Source: JAJDXO01 sp965207535
GTDB taxonomy: Bacteria; Pseudomonadota; Alphaproteobacteria; Rhodospirillales; UBA2165
NCBI GenBank assembly: GCA_965207535.1
Contig: CBDBMR010000011.1
Span: 1-64,000 of the forward strand
Direction of reading: 5' to 3'
DNA length: 64,000 nt
Under the pieces are notes generated by a model, which saw only the letters and a list, made by a program, of their open reading frames with translations, did not search any database and had not been told where the DNA came from. Of this stretch, positions 16,238 through 24,642 are shown piece by piece; position 1 is the stretch's first letter; the number at the start of each line of letters is the position of its first letter. The position numbers and the translations under genes were made by a program.

Positions 16238-17716
16238 ATGAAACCTTTCTCGATCATGCACATATCGGACCTCCATCGGTCCCCGCGCGATCCAATCTCC
16301 AACGACGAGCTGATCTCGGCGCTCGTTCGCGACAGGGACCGGTACATTCGTGAGGAGCCTTCTATCGAGGCACCGCAAGCAATTGTCGTCAGCGGCGACC
16401 TTATTCGGGGAGTTCCGCTCCGTACCGACGACTTCACAACTGAGATTGAAGAACAGTATTTGGTTGCGGAGGGGTTTCTCGACGAACTGGTGCAGCGGTT
16501 TCTCGAAGGAGATCGGTCGCGGCTGATCATGGTCCCCGGCAATCACGATGTTGATTGGAATACGGCGTTCAACGCCCTTGCGCCGGTTCCGGACGAAGCG
16601 ATTCCCGGTGATCTGAGAGCCGAACTGCATGCCGAAGATTCCCTGCTGCGATGGGACTGGAAGACCCGTACCCTTTACCGCATTGCGGAACCCGATCTCT
16701 ACGAGCAGCGTCTTGACTCATTCTGGCAATTTTTCGAGAGGTTCTACGAACGCGTTCCTGGATTGATGACCGTGCAAAACCCTCGCGACGTGCGTCTCTT
16801 CAGCCTTTTCGATGATCGGATAGGGGTCGCCGCTTACAATTCGTGTCATGGGAATGACTGTTTTGCTTTTCATGGGATGATCCGGCAAGGGAGCATTGCC
16901 CGTAGCGATCTTGACTTGAATGACTCGGGGAGGGTGCATGATCTGCGGGTAGCGGTCTGGCATCACAGTATCGAGGGTTCTCCATATCGTACTGACTATA
17001 TGGACTTGGATGTCGTCCGTGGCATGATCGGTCGCGGTTTCCGGCTGGGGCTGCATGGCCATCAGCACAAGGCACAAGCGACAGCGCAGGAAATCCGTCT
17101 GCCCGGTCAGGAAAGAATGGCTGTCATAAGCGCCGGATCGTTGTGTGCCGGCGCGGACGACCTCCCTGTCGGGACCCATCGCCAATACAACATGCTGGAA
17201 ATAGCCGGGGATTTTGGCAGCGTTCGCAGCCACGTCAGGGCGATGACCGTCGCGAACCTGTTCTCCCGGGCACAATTGTCGGAATTTGGCGGAGCCAGCT
17301 ATTTCGACCTGAGTTGGACAAGGCCGCGGAACGCCGTCGGAGAGATGGTCGATGTGCGGTCCACGCGCATAAGCGCGCGCATTGACGAGGCGGAAGCGGC
17401 AGTGATGTCGGGCGAAGCGGCGCAGGCGATCGCGATCCTGAAGTCGCTCGACGGGCTTCCACCAGGAAGCTATCAGCGACAGCTTTTTCTCAAAGCAGCA
17501 ATGGTTGCGCGGGATTGGCAGGGGATCGTGGATACGACGGACCCTCCGGCCACGATCGAGGAGCTCGTGCAACGATTCGATGCATATTGCCGTTTGCGTG
17601 ACTTCGAGGGCGCAATCGGTGCCTTGGACCGTTATTCACGGAACCTGCGGCTTCCGGAATCTCAGGAATCGGAGCTCCGTAACCGGGCACGCGCACAGGA
17701 GGCCATGGGACGATGA
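16238..17716 (+). CDS. calcineurin-like metallophosphoesterase with a helical C-terminal extension
   Basis: 492 aa from the ATG at 16238 (an in-frame TTG at 16220 is less likely). All five metallophosphoesterase motifs are present in order: ISDLHR (D11, H13), VVSGDL, PGNHDVDWN, AVWHHSIEG and GLHGHQHKA. The catalytic domain covers about residues 1-330. The remainder (from about DEAEAAVMSGEAAQA) is TPR-like helix pairs. The stop overlaps the start of the HSP90-like gene by four bases, so the two are translationally coupled. Phosphoesterases paired with ATPases are frequent in anti-phage islands; the target (nucleic acid, nucleotide or protein) is unknown here. Confidence 0.88.
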   Translation: MKPFSIMHISDLHRSPRDPISNDELISALVRDRDRYIREEPSIEAPQAIVVSGDLIRGVPLRTDDFTTEIEEQYLVAEGFLDELVQRFLEGDRSRLIMVPGNHDVDWNTAFNALAPVPDEAIPGDLRAELHAEDSLLRWDWKTRTLYRIAEPDLYEQRLDSFWQFFERFYERVPGLMTVQNPRDVRLFSLFDDRIGVAAYNSCHGNDCFAFHGMIRQGSIARSDLDLNDSGRVHDLRVAVWHHSIEGSPYRTDYMDLDVVRGMIGRGFRLGLHGHQHKAQATAQEIRLPGQERMAVISAGSLCAGADDLPVGTHRQYNMLEIAGDFGSVRSHVRAMTVANLFSRAQLSEFGGASYFDLSWTRPRNAVGEMVDVRSTRISARIDEAEAAVMSGEAAQAIAILKSLDGLPPGSYQRQLFLKAAMVARDWQGIVDTTDPPATIEELVQRFDAYCRLRDFEGAIGALDRYSRNLRLPESQESELRNRARAQEAMGR

Positions 17717-20043
17717 CTGAAGTGTCGGAACGAATTCCGTTCGCCGTCGAAATCAGCCGGATGATTGAAGTCCTTGCGGCGCAAATCTATCCGACACCCT
17801 TCGCCCTGCTGCGAGAAAACGTCCAGAACTCCTTCGATGCAATACTGCAAAGACGGCACATGGGCCAGGAATTCGATCCCCGTATCGACATCACTATTGA
17901 AGCCGGGCGCGTGTGCGTAACCGATAACGGCATCGGCATGTCGCGCGAGGATTTACGCAACCACTTCTGGCGTGCAGGTTCCAGCAGCAAAAATACCGAG
18001 GACGCCCGTGCGGCCGGCGTTGTCGGAACCTTTGGCATCGGCGCCATGGCGAATTTCGGTATTGCCGAAGAGCTGCATGTCGAAACGGAGGATGTTCTCT
18101 CAAGCGAGCGCACGGCCTGCGCAGCGTTCCGCTCTACGCTGTCGGTTACCGAAGACTGCATCAGCTTCGAGCCACGGCCTCCGACGGGCAGTCCAGGAAC
18201 CAAGGTCACGGCGGTGATGCAATCGGATCATGCCATTCAGGTCGACCAAGCCCAAGCTTACATCTCACAGTTCGTGGCGTTCCTGCCGATCGACGTGTAC
18301 GTAAACGGCAGCAAGGCTAGCGGCCATCCCATTGACGAATCGATACCTGCCTTGGCGAACCGGACATGGTCTGTGGAAGAGCAGGGTGTGCAGCTAGCCA
18401 ATGGCTTGAAGGCGGACGTGGAGTTGATGGGAGCCGTGAACGGTGAAGTACGGATTGCATTGCGAAATGTCGAAGTCGACTCTCAAGAGTTGGCAGGCAG
18501 TATGATCCTGCGCCAGGGTGTCGGCAACCTTCGGACTTTTCGTAGCGGCTTTGGCTTGGCGACTGCCAGCGTGAACTCGGTGTACGGATTCGGCGGAGTC
18601 GCTGATTTCCTGTTCCTCCAACCGACTGCTGGCCGGGAAGCCCTGACCACGGACAGCATGCAAGTACTGCAACGCATGGCATCGGGAGCCGATGAATTCG
18701 TCTCGCTCCATCTTGCCGAGCGACCGGAAAGCAATGCGAGTGCTCCGTTTGTGGCGTGGGCTGCGGGACGAGGGCGTTTCGATCTGTGTTCAAACCTCCG
18801 CGTTCGTATGGAGCCTGGAGACACGCTGCCGTTACATGAAATCAAGAGTCAGTCGGATAACGCACCTGTGCTTGTCTATTCCGGCACTGACAGAGCGACG
18901 GCCGAACATGCTTCGGAAGACCGTCCCATTGTTATGCCGACACGCGGCTCGCCGCGACGGGACTGCGAGCTCCAGTATCTCAGAAAGTACTGCAGGATCG
19001 AAGAGCTCTCGGATGATCCAAGTGTCTTGGAAGAAAAATCGGCCTTGGAAACCAGCGCGGCGGAAAAGGCGTTGGCGTTCCGACTCGGTTCAATCCTCTC
19101 GAATGACTATTTTCTGGACTCGCATATCAAGTTCGGCCGGATTTCTCACGGCCTGCCGGTCTTGGTCACAAAGCGACAGAAACCAGTCGAGATTTTCCTT
19201 GATCCAGCCGGGAACACCATTCGGCTAATACTTGAAATTTACGAAACCCAGTTTTCAGCATTCAGTGATATGGTAAAGGACTTTGTGCGGAATATGATCT
19301 TTCCTCGGGTATCCGATCTTGTACCATCTGCAACGCGCCAAGGTGCCGAGGCCTTTCTCAAGTCCATTCATCGAACGCGAGAGGTGTTCGAATATGAGGC
19401 GTCGGACCTTGAAAGCCTTACGTCGCTTTGGAAAGATTACATGAGCGGCAGATTGAGCTTTCAGCAGGCTTCGGAGCGTTCCGGCAAAGTTGCGACTCGA
19501 AGTTATCAGGTGGTCGATACCGCGGCGGCGGGCTCGATGCGTGACGTGGTTCCCGGTGTTATCGAAAACCAGTCTGCAATCGAACAGCAGAATGGGTCGG
19601 ATCACGGCCCCATGCCCCCAATCCAGCGGCTGGATTTGGAAACCGAGAAGAAACTGTTGACTATCGGGCCAAATGAGCCATCTCTGAAGGATTACAGATG
19701 TTTTCTTGCAATAACAGATCGTATCCGAGAGGAGAATGGCGACTTTTTTCTACAGCCGCACCGTACGTCTGTAGTATGGGGTGGACAAAAGGCGTTGTTC
19801 ATATTTCAACACCATTCAGAAAAGTTCGGCCTGTACTATGATCTCCAGACCCGTAGACTGATTAGCGACCAATCTGGTGGTGGGGCGATCGTTTCTTGTA
19901 CCATTGTCATGAAGAACCGTATTTTCATACCGATCCCAAATGCTATACAAGCGAATTTCCTTCCTGAAGAAAATGAAAGAAAGCGCTTCGAGGTGAAGTG
20001 CGATATTCTCCATATTGACTATCAGAGTCGCAGTTCAGAATAG
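17713..20043 (+). CDS. HSP90/GHKL-type ATPase partner of the metallophosphoesterase
   Basis: 776 aa. The N-terminal Bergerat ATP-binding fold resembles HtpG: LLRENVQNSFDAI (E35, N39), TDNGIGMSRED (D71), GVVGTFGIGAMANFG and GTKVTAVM. An HSP90-middle-like region follows, ending around residue 320. The C-terminal half (from about 360) is unlike HtpG, with AT-richer codons and a beta-rich tail. It starts inside the last codons of the phosphoesterase (ATGA overlap). The pair is best read as a two-component defence-like module in which ATP-dependent sensing controls the phosphoesterase; that function is inference. Base composition becomes visibly less GC-rich towards the 3' end. Confidence 0.82.
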   Translation: MTEVSERIPFAVEISRMIEVLAAQIYPTPFALLRENVQNSFDAILQRRHMGQEFDPRIDITIEAGRVCVTDNGIGMSREDLRNHFWRAGSSSKNTEDARAAGVVGTFGIGAMANFGIAEELHVETEDVLSSERTACAAFRSTLSVTEDCISFEPRPPTGSPGTKVTAVMQSDHAIQVDQAQAYISQFVAFLPIDVYVNGSKASGHPIDESIPALANRTWSVEEQGVQLANGLKADVELMGAVNGEVRIALRNVEVDSQELAGSMILRQGVGNLRTFRSGFGLATASVNSVYGFGGVADFLFLQPTAGREALTTDSMQVLQRMASGADEFVSLHLAERPESNASAPFVAWAAGRGRFDLCSNLRVRMEPGDTLPLHEIKSQSDNAPVLVYSGTDRATAEHASEDRPIVMPTRGSPRRDCELQYLRKYCRIEELSDDPSVLEEKSALETSAAEKALAFRLGSILSNDYFLDSHIKFGRISHGLPVLVTKRQKPVEIFLDPAGNTIRLILEIYETQFSAFSDMVKDFVRNMIFPRVSDLVPSATRQGAEAFLKSIHRTREVFEYEASDLESLTSLWKDYMSGRLSFQQASERSGKVATRSYQVVDTAAAGSMRDVVPGVIENQSAIEQQNGSDHGPMPPIQRLDLETEKKLLTIGPNEPSLKDYRCFLAITDRIREENGDFFLQPHRTSVVWGGQKALFIFQHHSEKFGLYYDLQTRRLISDQSGGGAIVSCTIVMKNRIFIPIPNAIQANFLPEENERKRFEVKCDILHIDYQSRSSE

Positions 20044-20067
20044 ACGATATTTCGAGTCTGTATTATT

Positions 20068-20323
20068 GCGAAGGTGGCACAGGCAGCCTTCGGGGACGTG
20101 GTGGACAGTGTGGTCTCTATCATCGGGGAGACGCTCGCCGGAGGCGAGGAGTATCCGGATTGCGGGATTCGGGACCTTCGGCACCAGAAACATAGCGGCA
20201 CGTTCTGTACGGAACCGCAGGATCGGGGAAGGTCTAGCGATTTTGGCGCCGAGGTCACGAGCGCTCAAGGTGGGGGAAGCGCTGAGGGATGCGGCGAACG
20301 AGGGTACGAGCTTGGGAATGTGA
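20068..20323 (+). pseudogene. HU/IHF-family DNA-binding protein remnant
   Basis: The first part, AQAAFGDVVDSVVSIIGETL (from about 20074), matches the helix region of HU. After the codons for GGEE the frame shifts, and the next frame gives IRIAGFGTFGTRNIAARS, then RNRRIGEG and KVGEALRDAANEG, the strand-arm-helix part of HU with its conserved GFGTF signature. The first 20 or so residues are missing and the arm has several substitutions. The copy is therefore truncated and frameshifted. It lies directly behind the HSP90-like gene, possibly at a junction between older and newer cargo. Confidence 0.7.
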
Positions 20324-20634
20324 CGCGGCCGACCGCAGCTCCGGGCGCCGCAAACCGTCTGGGTATGGATTTCAGCCGATTGCTATGCGATGACGGGGCC
20401 TCTGTGAGCTGCCGGGATGGAACCGGGCAAAGCCAAGTCAGCCGAGGGATTGACGGGTGGGCAGCGACCGGTCTGAATGCTGCATCGCGCATGAGGCAAT
20501 CAGATCATGTGGGAAGGTTGGCCGACCCCTGCATCCTTGATCCGATCGGCTCCACGTCGCGGATACCGCCGCTGAACTCCCCCAGCACCGGAAGGTTGGC
20601 TAACTCGCTCTTCTAAGCAGACTAAACGGCTGAC
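20324..20634. other. 311-base gap between convergent genes, no gene seen
   Basis: Lies between the HU remnant and the convergent TIR/STAND gene. Open frames here have no ribosome-binding site and no recognisable family. No terminator with a clear U-tract is visible. Confidence 0.4.
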
Positions 20635-22929
20635 CTAACGCGAACCCTGTATTACAGAAGCCAGTGTGGGATGAAAGACCACAATTTCGGCGGCCTCGTC
20701 TCTAAGCAACGAGCGCATATATAGTCGCCTAAACCCGCAATCTGAAATGTACGTAACTCGTTCACCATTCCTGACACCTATAGACCCGGTCCAAATTAAT
20801 ACGTCAATAACCGTTTCTACAGCACCTTTGTCTCGCGACCTATTTGACACAGCACCTCTGAGTTCGCCTAGAGAGAACGCCGTGCCCAATTGTAGCAAGT
20901 CAAACATCAACTCTTCGACTTCAGGTACAACATCGAGCAACTCCCGATCGAAGTCTTCCAGCAATTGCCAGCCCAACTCCTCTACCGCCAAATGATAGTC
21001 GTCCTCTTGTATGGCACTCCGCCCTAGTGTCACCGCCCTTCGTCTTGCAGTTTCAAATAACCGAATAAGGTACCGTGGTCTCATTAACGAGGACTCGATC
21101 AGGAAATCCAACGTGCGCTTGCCATTAACGTTTTGTACTGACACTTGTTCCCAAATCTCAGCCCAGTTTCTTTCTCCTGCTCCGAAACCTTCCAAAACCC
21201 TATTCTTAAATAACTTAGTGAGCAATTCGCGATCATTCCATTCCACACTTGCAACGCTGAGCTTGCCATAATCGGCCATAGCCCCCACAACAAATTCAAA
21301 TACGTCACTTCTTAGGAAGATCGCCCAATGAAATTCCAGATCTCGACGCGTGAATCGCTTTCCAATATCACTTAGTGATTCAATCAGCCCGGAGATGATC
21401 TCCGCGTCAGTTGTCGTAAACGACGGAGGCGTCCAGAACCTGTCCAAGTTGTCAAACAAAAAGAACACAATCCCTTTCTTCTTAAGGTAGGTCAGCACTT
21501 CTTCCCGAATCTGAGCTATCTCCCTACCATAAACAACCTCTAAGACCCTAGACGACGCCAAGGAACCCTTTCCATGCTCGTCACTAGCGTCATAGCGCCC
21601 TACAATTCTCTCGACGAGTGATTGAAGTCTCTCGCTAAAGTCCCCCACGCCTTCAGCTCGTTGTTTGTAAGCTTCCTCCAACTTCTGGTAGCTGACCAAT
21701 AGTGTAGAGTCGTATCGAACACGGCGAATATCTTTCTCAAGAATCTTGTATGCAATCTCGAGCCACACAATGTATTCCCAAAAGGAAGCGATAAACTCTT
21801 TTCTGGCTCCAGTCGAAAGATACTCAAGAACGAACTCCTTTAGACGAACCAGTTGATAGCCTTCGGGTTGTAGGTCGACAACTATGTTTGCTTTGTTAGC
21901 GCGAGTGCGGTTACGTGCTTGAAGAAATATAGCCGTTTTGCCGCTTCCCTTTCTTCCGAGCAATATATTTAGGTCACCTGACGAGGTGAGTCGAAATTGT
22001 TCAGTTTCGAGAAAATAGTGTTCAAGATGGGCCGCTTCGTTCTCGGCTGCTGGATCCCCGCAGTACACTCGATCCAAAAAACGTCCCGATCTTTGTTTGG
22101 TTTCGACAAAAGATTCTTGAGCTTCGTATACTTCGTCCCTGAATCCGCGCATTATGGATCCTAGAGTAGCAATGTGTTCCCAACGAGTGGCAATTTCGTC
22201 AAGGTCAAGTGGAAGTCGAGTATTCTTGTGAGCCAAGAGCAAGAACGGGATCTCTAAGCCGCGTGCAATACCTATGGCAAACGCGTTGCGTTGATTTTGG
22301 CGTATCGAGTGGGTAGTATTCGAGGTATCCCAAATCGCTATTACGCCAAATGATTGGGATACGTGCTCGAAGGCCTCTGAAGCCGTTAGCCGATCGACCT
22401 CATTTGGATCCATCGTACGAAATTTGAGCTTCATAGTTTTCTTTATATGACTACTTACCCTGCGGGAAATATCGTCAGCTGTCGACAAGTGCAGAAAGTA
22501 AACCGGATGTTCTCGATTTCTTCTAGCTCTTGGCCAGTTAGTTAGTGGAACCGGCTTTTTGAGTGTTTCGACCAGCGCGAGAGTGTTCGTATATTCGTCA
22601 TGTCCGATATTGTGGAGCAATCCTACCGAAACCAAATGCTTAAGATCTTTGTTGCTCGCGCGTATAAGGCGTAGTGGCTTGCGAAGGCCTAGAGCCAATC
22701 CAATTTCATAGGTGACGTTGTCGTTGGGCTCTGAGACATCGGCGACAATTGAATCTGCGTCTTCAATCCAGGCGTGTACTGACTTGTCGATTGGGGAACC
22801 AGAGGGGTCGAATCGGTTCCACGGCTCCAGAGCTCGCTCCGCGGTTTGAGCACGTTCGCAGGCACCTTGGATGGTTTCAACGAGAAGAGTGTCGGATGAG
22901 GAAAAGGCAACAAAAGTGCGTTCGGGCAT
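20635..22929 (-). CDS. STAND-like NTPase with two N-terminal TIR/nucleoside-deoxyribosyltransferase-like domains
   Basis: 764 aa. Residues 1-90 (TFVAFSSSDTLLVETI, then IVADVSEPNDNVTYEIGLAL) match the TIR/NDT-like fold, with E75 in the position of the family's catalytic glutamate. A second, weaker copy spans about 140-245 (VYFLHLSTADDISRR, then GVIAIWDTSN). A P-loop ATPase follows: Walker A GRKGSGKTAIF (325-335) and Walker B FFLFDNLDRFW (489-499), as in the Sll1717/KAP-like group, then a helical C-terminus. NAD- or nucleotide-cleaving TIR domains joined to STAND ATPases are phage sensors that act by abortive infection. The gene is strikingly AT-richer than its surroundings, indicating recent acquisition. 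The second domain lacks a clear catalytic glutamate and may be regulatory. Confidence 0.8.
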   Translation of the reverse strand: MPERTFVAFSSSDTLLVETIQGACERAQTAERALEPWNRFDPSGSPIDKSVHAWIEDADSIVADVSEPNDNVTYEIGLALGLRKPLRLIRASNKDLKHLVSVGLLHNIGHDEYTNTLALVETLKKPVPLTNWPRARRNREHPVYFLHLSTADDISRRVSSHIKKTMKLKFRTMDPNEVDRLTASEAFEHVSQSFGVIAIWDTSNTTHSIRQNQRNAFAIGIARGLEIPFLLLAHKNTRLPLDLDEIATRWEHIATLGSIMRGFRDEVYEAQESFVETKQRSGRFLDRVYCGDPAAENEAAHLEHYFLETEQFRLTSSGDLNILLGRKGSGKTAIFLQARNRTRANKANIVVDLQPEGYQLVRLKEFVLEYLSTGARKEFIASFWEYIVWLEIAYKILEKDIRRVRYDSTLLVSYQKLEEAYKQRAEGVGDFSERLQSLVERIVGRYDASDEHGKGSLASSRVLEVVYGREIAQIREEVLTYLKKKGIVFFLFDNLDRFWTPPSFTTTDAEIISGLIESLSDIGKRFTRRDLEFHWAIFLRSDVFEFVVGAMADYGKLSVASVEWNDRELLTKLFKNRVLEGFGAGERNWAEIWEQVSVQNVNGKRTLDFLIESSLMRPRYLIRLFETARRRAVTLGRSAIQEDDYHLAVEELGWQLLEDFDRELLDVVPEVEELMFDLLQLGTAFSLGELRGAVSNRSRDKGAVETVIDVLIWTGSIGVRNGERVTYISDCGFRRLYMRSLLRDEAAEIVVFHPTLASVIQGSR

Positions 22930-23327
22930 TTAGGGAGCTTTCATTTCCGGGAAGGATGGGCGAGAGGCGCGGGACAAGGCCTTTCAAATGAGCTCGTACG
23001 TGAGGTGGCGACGCGCGGGACGTTCGCAGCATGGCGTGGAGCGGTCGCGTCGGTGAGTTCGGCGGCAATGCAGTTGCAGTAGCCTAGCTTCCTCTATTGT
23101 AGCGGCAGGTGATGGACTGTGCCCCGGAACTGTAAAGGAAGGTAACCAAGGAGTGGAGCGGAATTCTACAAATCCACAACAGAACCCTACCAGCCTGCCG
23201 GCAGGGACACCGCTTGGCCGGCCACCGGCGAGCGTCGAGCTCTGGGGCGGGAGCTAGCGGGCGCGGTTGGGGGTTGTAGGAGGAGCGGTGCTCAGGTGGT
23301 CTCCCGCGCAGTGTGTCCGCGGGGCTA
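22930..23327. other. 398-base gap, no gene seen
   Basis: Spacer between the TIR/STAND start and the left end of the IS630 element. It contains the promoter region of the TIR/STAND gene, but no convincing -35/-10 pair could be chosen. There is no protein family in any frame. Confidence 0.4.
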
Positions 23328-24522
23328 GTGTCCTGATTCGGAAGTTTCTACGCAGTTTTGCTGTGGGTGTTGAGGGTTCTGCGGCAGAACCGTTCTATGG
23401 AGGCGAGGATGTCGTCGGCGGATTTGGTCCATCGGAAGGGTCTGGGCTCGCGGTTGCAGGTTTCGATGTAGCGCCCGATGGCGGCTTCAAGGTCGGCGGT
23501 GGAGCGGTGGATACCGCGCTTGATCTGCCGCTCGGTCAGGAGGGCGAAGAAACGCTCGACCTGGTTGAGCCATGAGGCGGAGGTCGGGGTGAAGTGTCGA
23601 TGCCAGCGCGGACGCTTGGCGAACCAGTCGCGGATCAACTTGGTCTTGTGGCTCGATGCGTTGTCCATGATGACATGGACGTCGAGTTCGGCAGGGACGT
23701 TGCGCTCCACCTCGTCGAGGAAGGCGCGGAACTCGCGTGCCCGATGCCGCTTCTTGCACTGTGCGATGACCGCACCCGTCGCCACGTCGAGCGCGGCGAA
23801 CAGCGTGGTGGTGCCGTGGCGCTTGTAGTCGTGGGTGCGCCGCTCCGCCTCGCCCGGTCGCATGGGCAGCATCGGCTGGGTGCGGTCGAGCGCCTGGATC
23901 TGGCTCTTCTCGTCGATGCACAGCACCAGCGCGCGCTCGGGCGGGGCGAGATAGAGGCCGACAATGTCCCGCACCTTGTCGATGAACAGCGGGTCACTCG
24001 ACAGCTTGAAGGTCTCGACCCGGTGCGGCTGCAAGCCGAAGGCGCCCCAGATGCGATGGACCGTCGTCGCCGAGATGCCACTCGCCCGGGCCATCGAGCG
24101 CCGGCTCCAGTGGGTCGCATCCTCCGGTACCGTCTCCAGCGTCCGCGTCACCACCTCGGCGATCTTCTCGTCGCCAATCTGGCGCGGCGCGCCGGGGCGC
24201 GGCTCGTCGTCGAGACCGGCAAGGCCCCTCTCGGCAAAGCGCCGCCGCCAGGTGCCGACGGTCTTGCGCGTCAGGCCCAGCTTCTCCGAGATCGCCGAGT
24301 TACTCTCGCCCGCAGCCGCCAAAAGCACGATCCGAGCCCGTCGAGCCGCCCCGTGTGACGACTTGCGACGCCGAACCCGCATCTCAAGCTCCGACCGCTC
24401 CTCATCGCCCAACTCAATCGAAACCGCCTTGTTGCCAACCATCGCCGCCTCCAAGCACATATCAAGACGGCCAGAGAATCATAGACAAGCTATACCGGCT
24501 ACTAATTTCCAAAACAGGATAC
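23328..24522 (-). mobile_element. IS630-family insertion sequence, complete
   Basis: 1,195 bp. The left end GTGTCCTGATTCGGAAGTT (23328) and the inverted right end GTATCCTGTTTTGGAAATT (24522) match at 15 of 19 positions. Both ends are flanked by TA (23326-23327 and 24523-24524), the TA target duplicated by IS630/Tc1-type elements. One intact transposase gene fills the element. It landed about 30 bases upstream of the first operator candidate of the AbiEi-led operon. Confidence 0.85.
23348..24442 (-). CDS. IS630-family DDE transposase
   Basis: 364 aa from the ATG at 24442, which follows GGAGGCG; an ATG at 24460 would add six residues. The N-terminal helix-turn-helix region (GESNSAISEKLGLTRKTVG, then TWRRRFAERGLAGL) is followed by the catalytic core CIDEKSQI (first D), IMDNASSHKT (second D) and WLNQVERFF (E), with the Tc1/mariner-like spacing of IS630. 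It is intact, so the element may be active. Confidence 0.92.
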   Translation of the reverse strand: MVGNKAVSIELGDEERSELEMRVRRRKSSHGAARRARIVLLAAAGESNSAISEKLGLTRKTVGTWRRRFAERGLAGLDDEPRPGAPRQIGDEKIAEVVTRTLETVPEDATHWSRRSMARASGISATTVHRIWGAFGLQPHRVETFKLSSDPLFIDKVRDIVGLYLAPPERALVLCIDEKSQIQALDRTQPMLPMRPGEAERRTHDYKRHGTTTLFAALDVATGAVIAQCKKRHRAREFRAFLDEVERNVPAELDVHVIMDNASSHKTKLIRDWFAKRPRWHRHFTPTSASWLNQVERFFALLTERQIKRGIHRSTADLEAAIGRYIETCNREPRPFRWTKSADDILASIERFCRRTLNTHSKTA

Positions 24523-24556
24523 TAGCCACCAGGTCTTGGTGTGCTCGTCTGTAATG

Positions 24557-24572
24557 TTCGCTGCGCAGTGAA
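24557..24572. promoter_or_regulatory. palindromic operator candidate, distal copy
   Basis: TTCGCTGCGCAGTGAA is a 14-of-16 palindrome, and extended to 24553-24576 it is 20 of 24. A second, closely similar palindrome is centred 54 bp downstream. AbiEi-type antitoxins are known to autoregulate by binding inverted repeats in their own promoter, and the first gene here encodes an AbiEi-like protein. Confidence 0.6.
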
Positions 24573-24610
24573 TATTGAAGAGGTCCCGAATGTATGCTAG
24601 AGAAGCAATA

Positions 24611-24626
24611 TTTGCTGCACAGCAAA
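24611..24626. promoter_or_regulatory. palindromic operator candidate, proximal copy
   Basis: TTTGCTGCACAGCAAA is a 14-of-16 palindrome sharing the core TTYGCTGCRCAGYRAA with the copy at 24557-24572. It ends about 16 bases before the AbiEi start. The centre-to-centre distance of 54 bp is about five helical turns, which suits cooperative binding on one DNA face. Confidence 0.6.
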
Positions 24627-24642
24627 CTAAGCGTGAACGGTG

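Noticed and set aside
20074..20616. 180-codon plus-strand frame behind the HSP90-like gene
   Set aside because: Only its first part matches HU; after the frameshift the translation is without family, so the HU remnant is reported instead.
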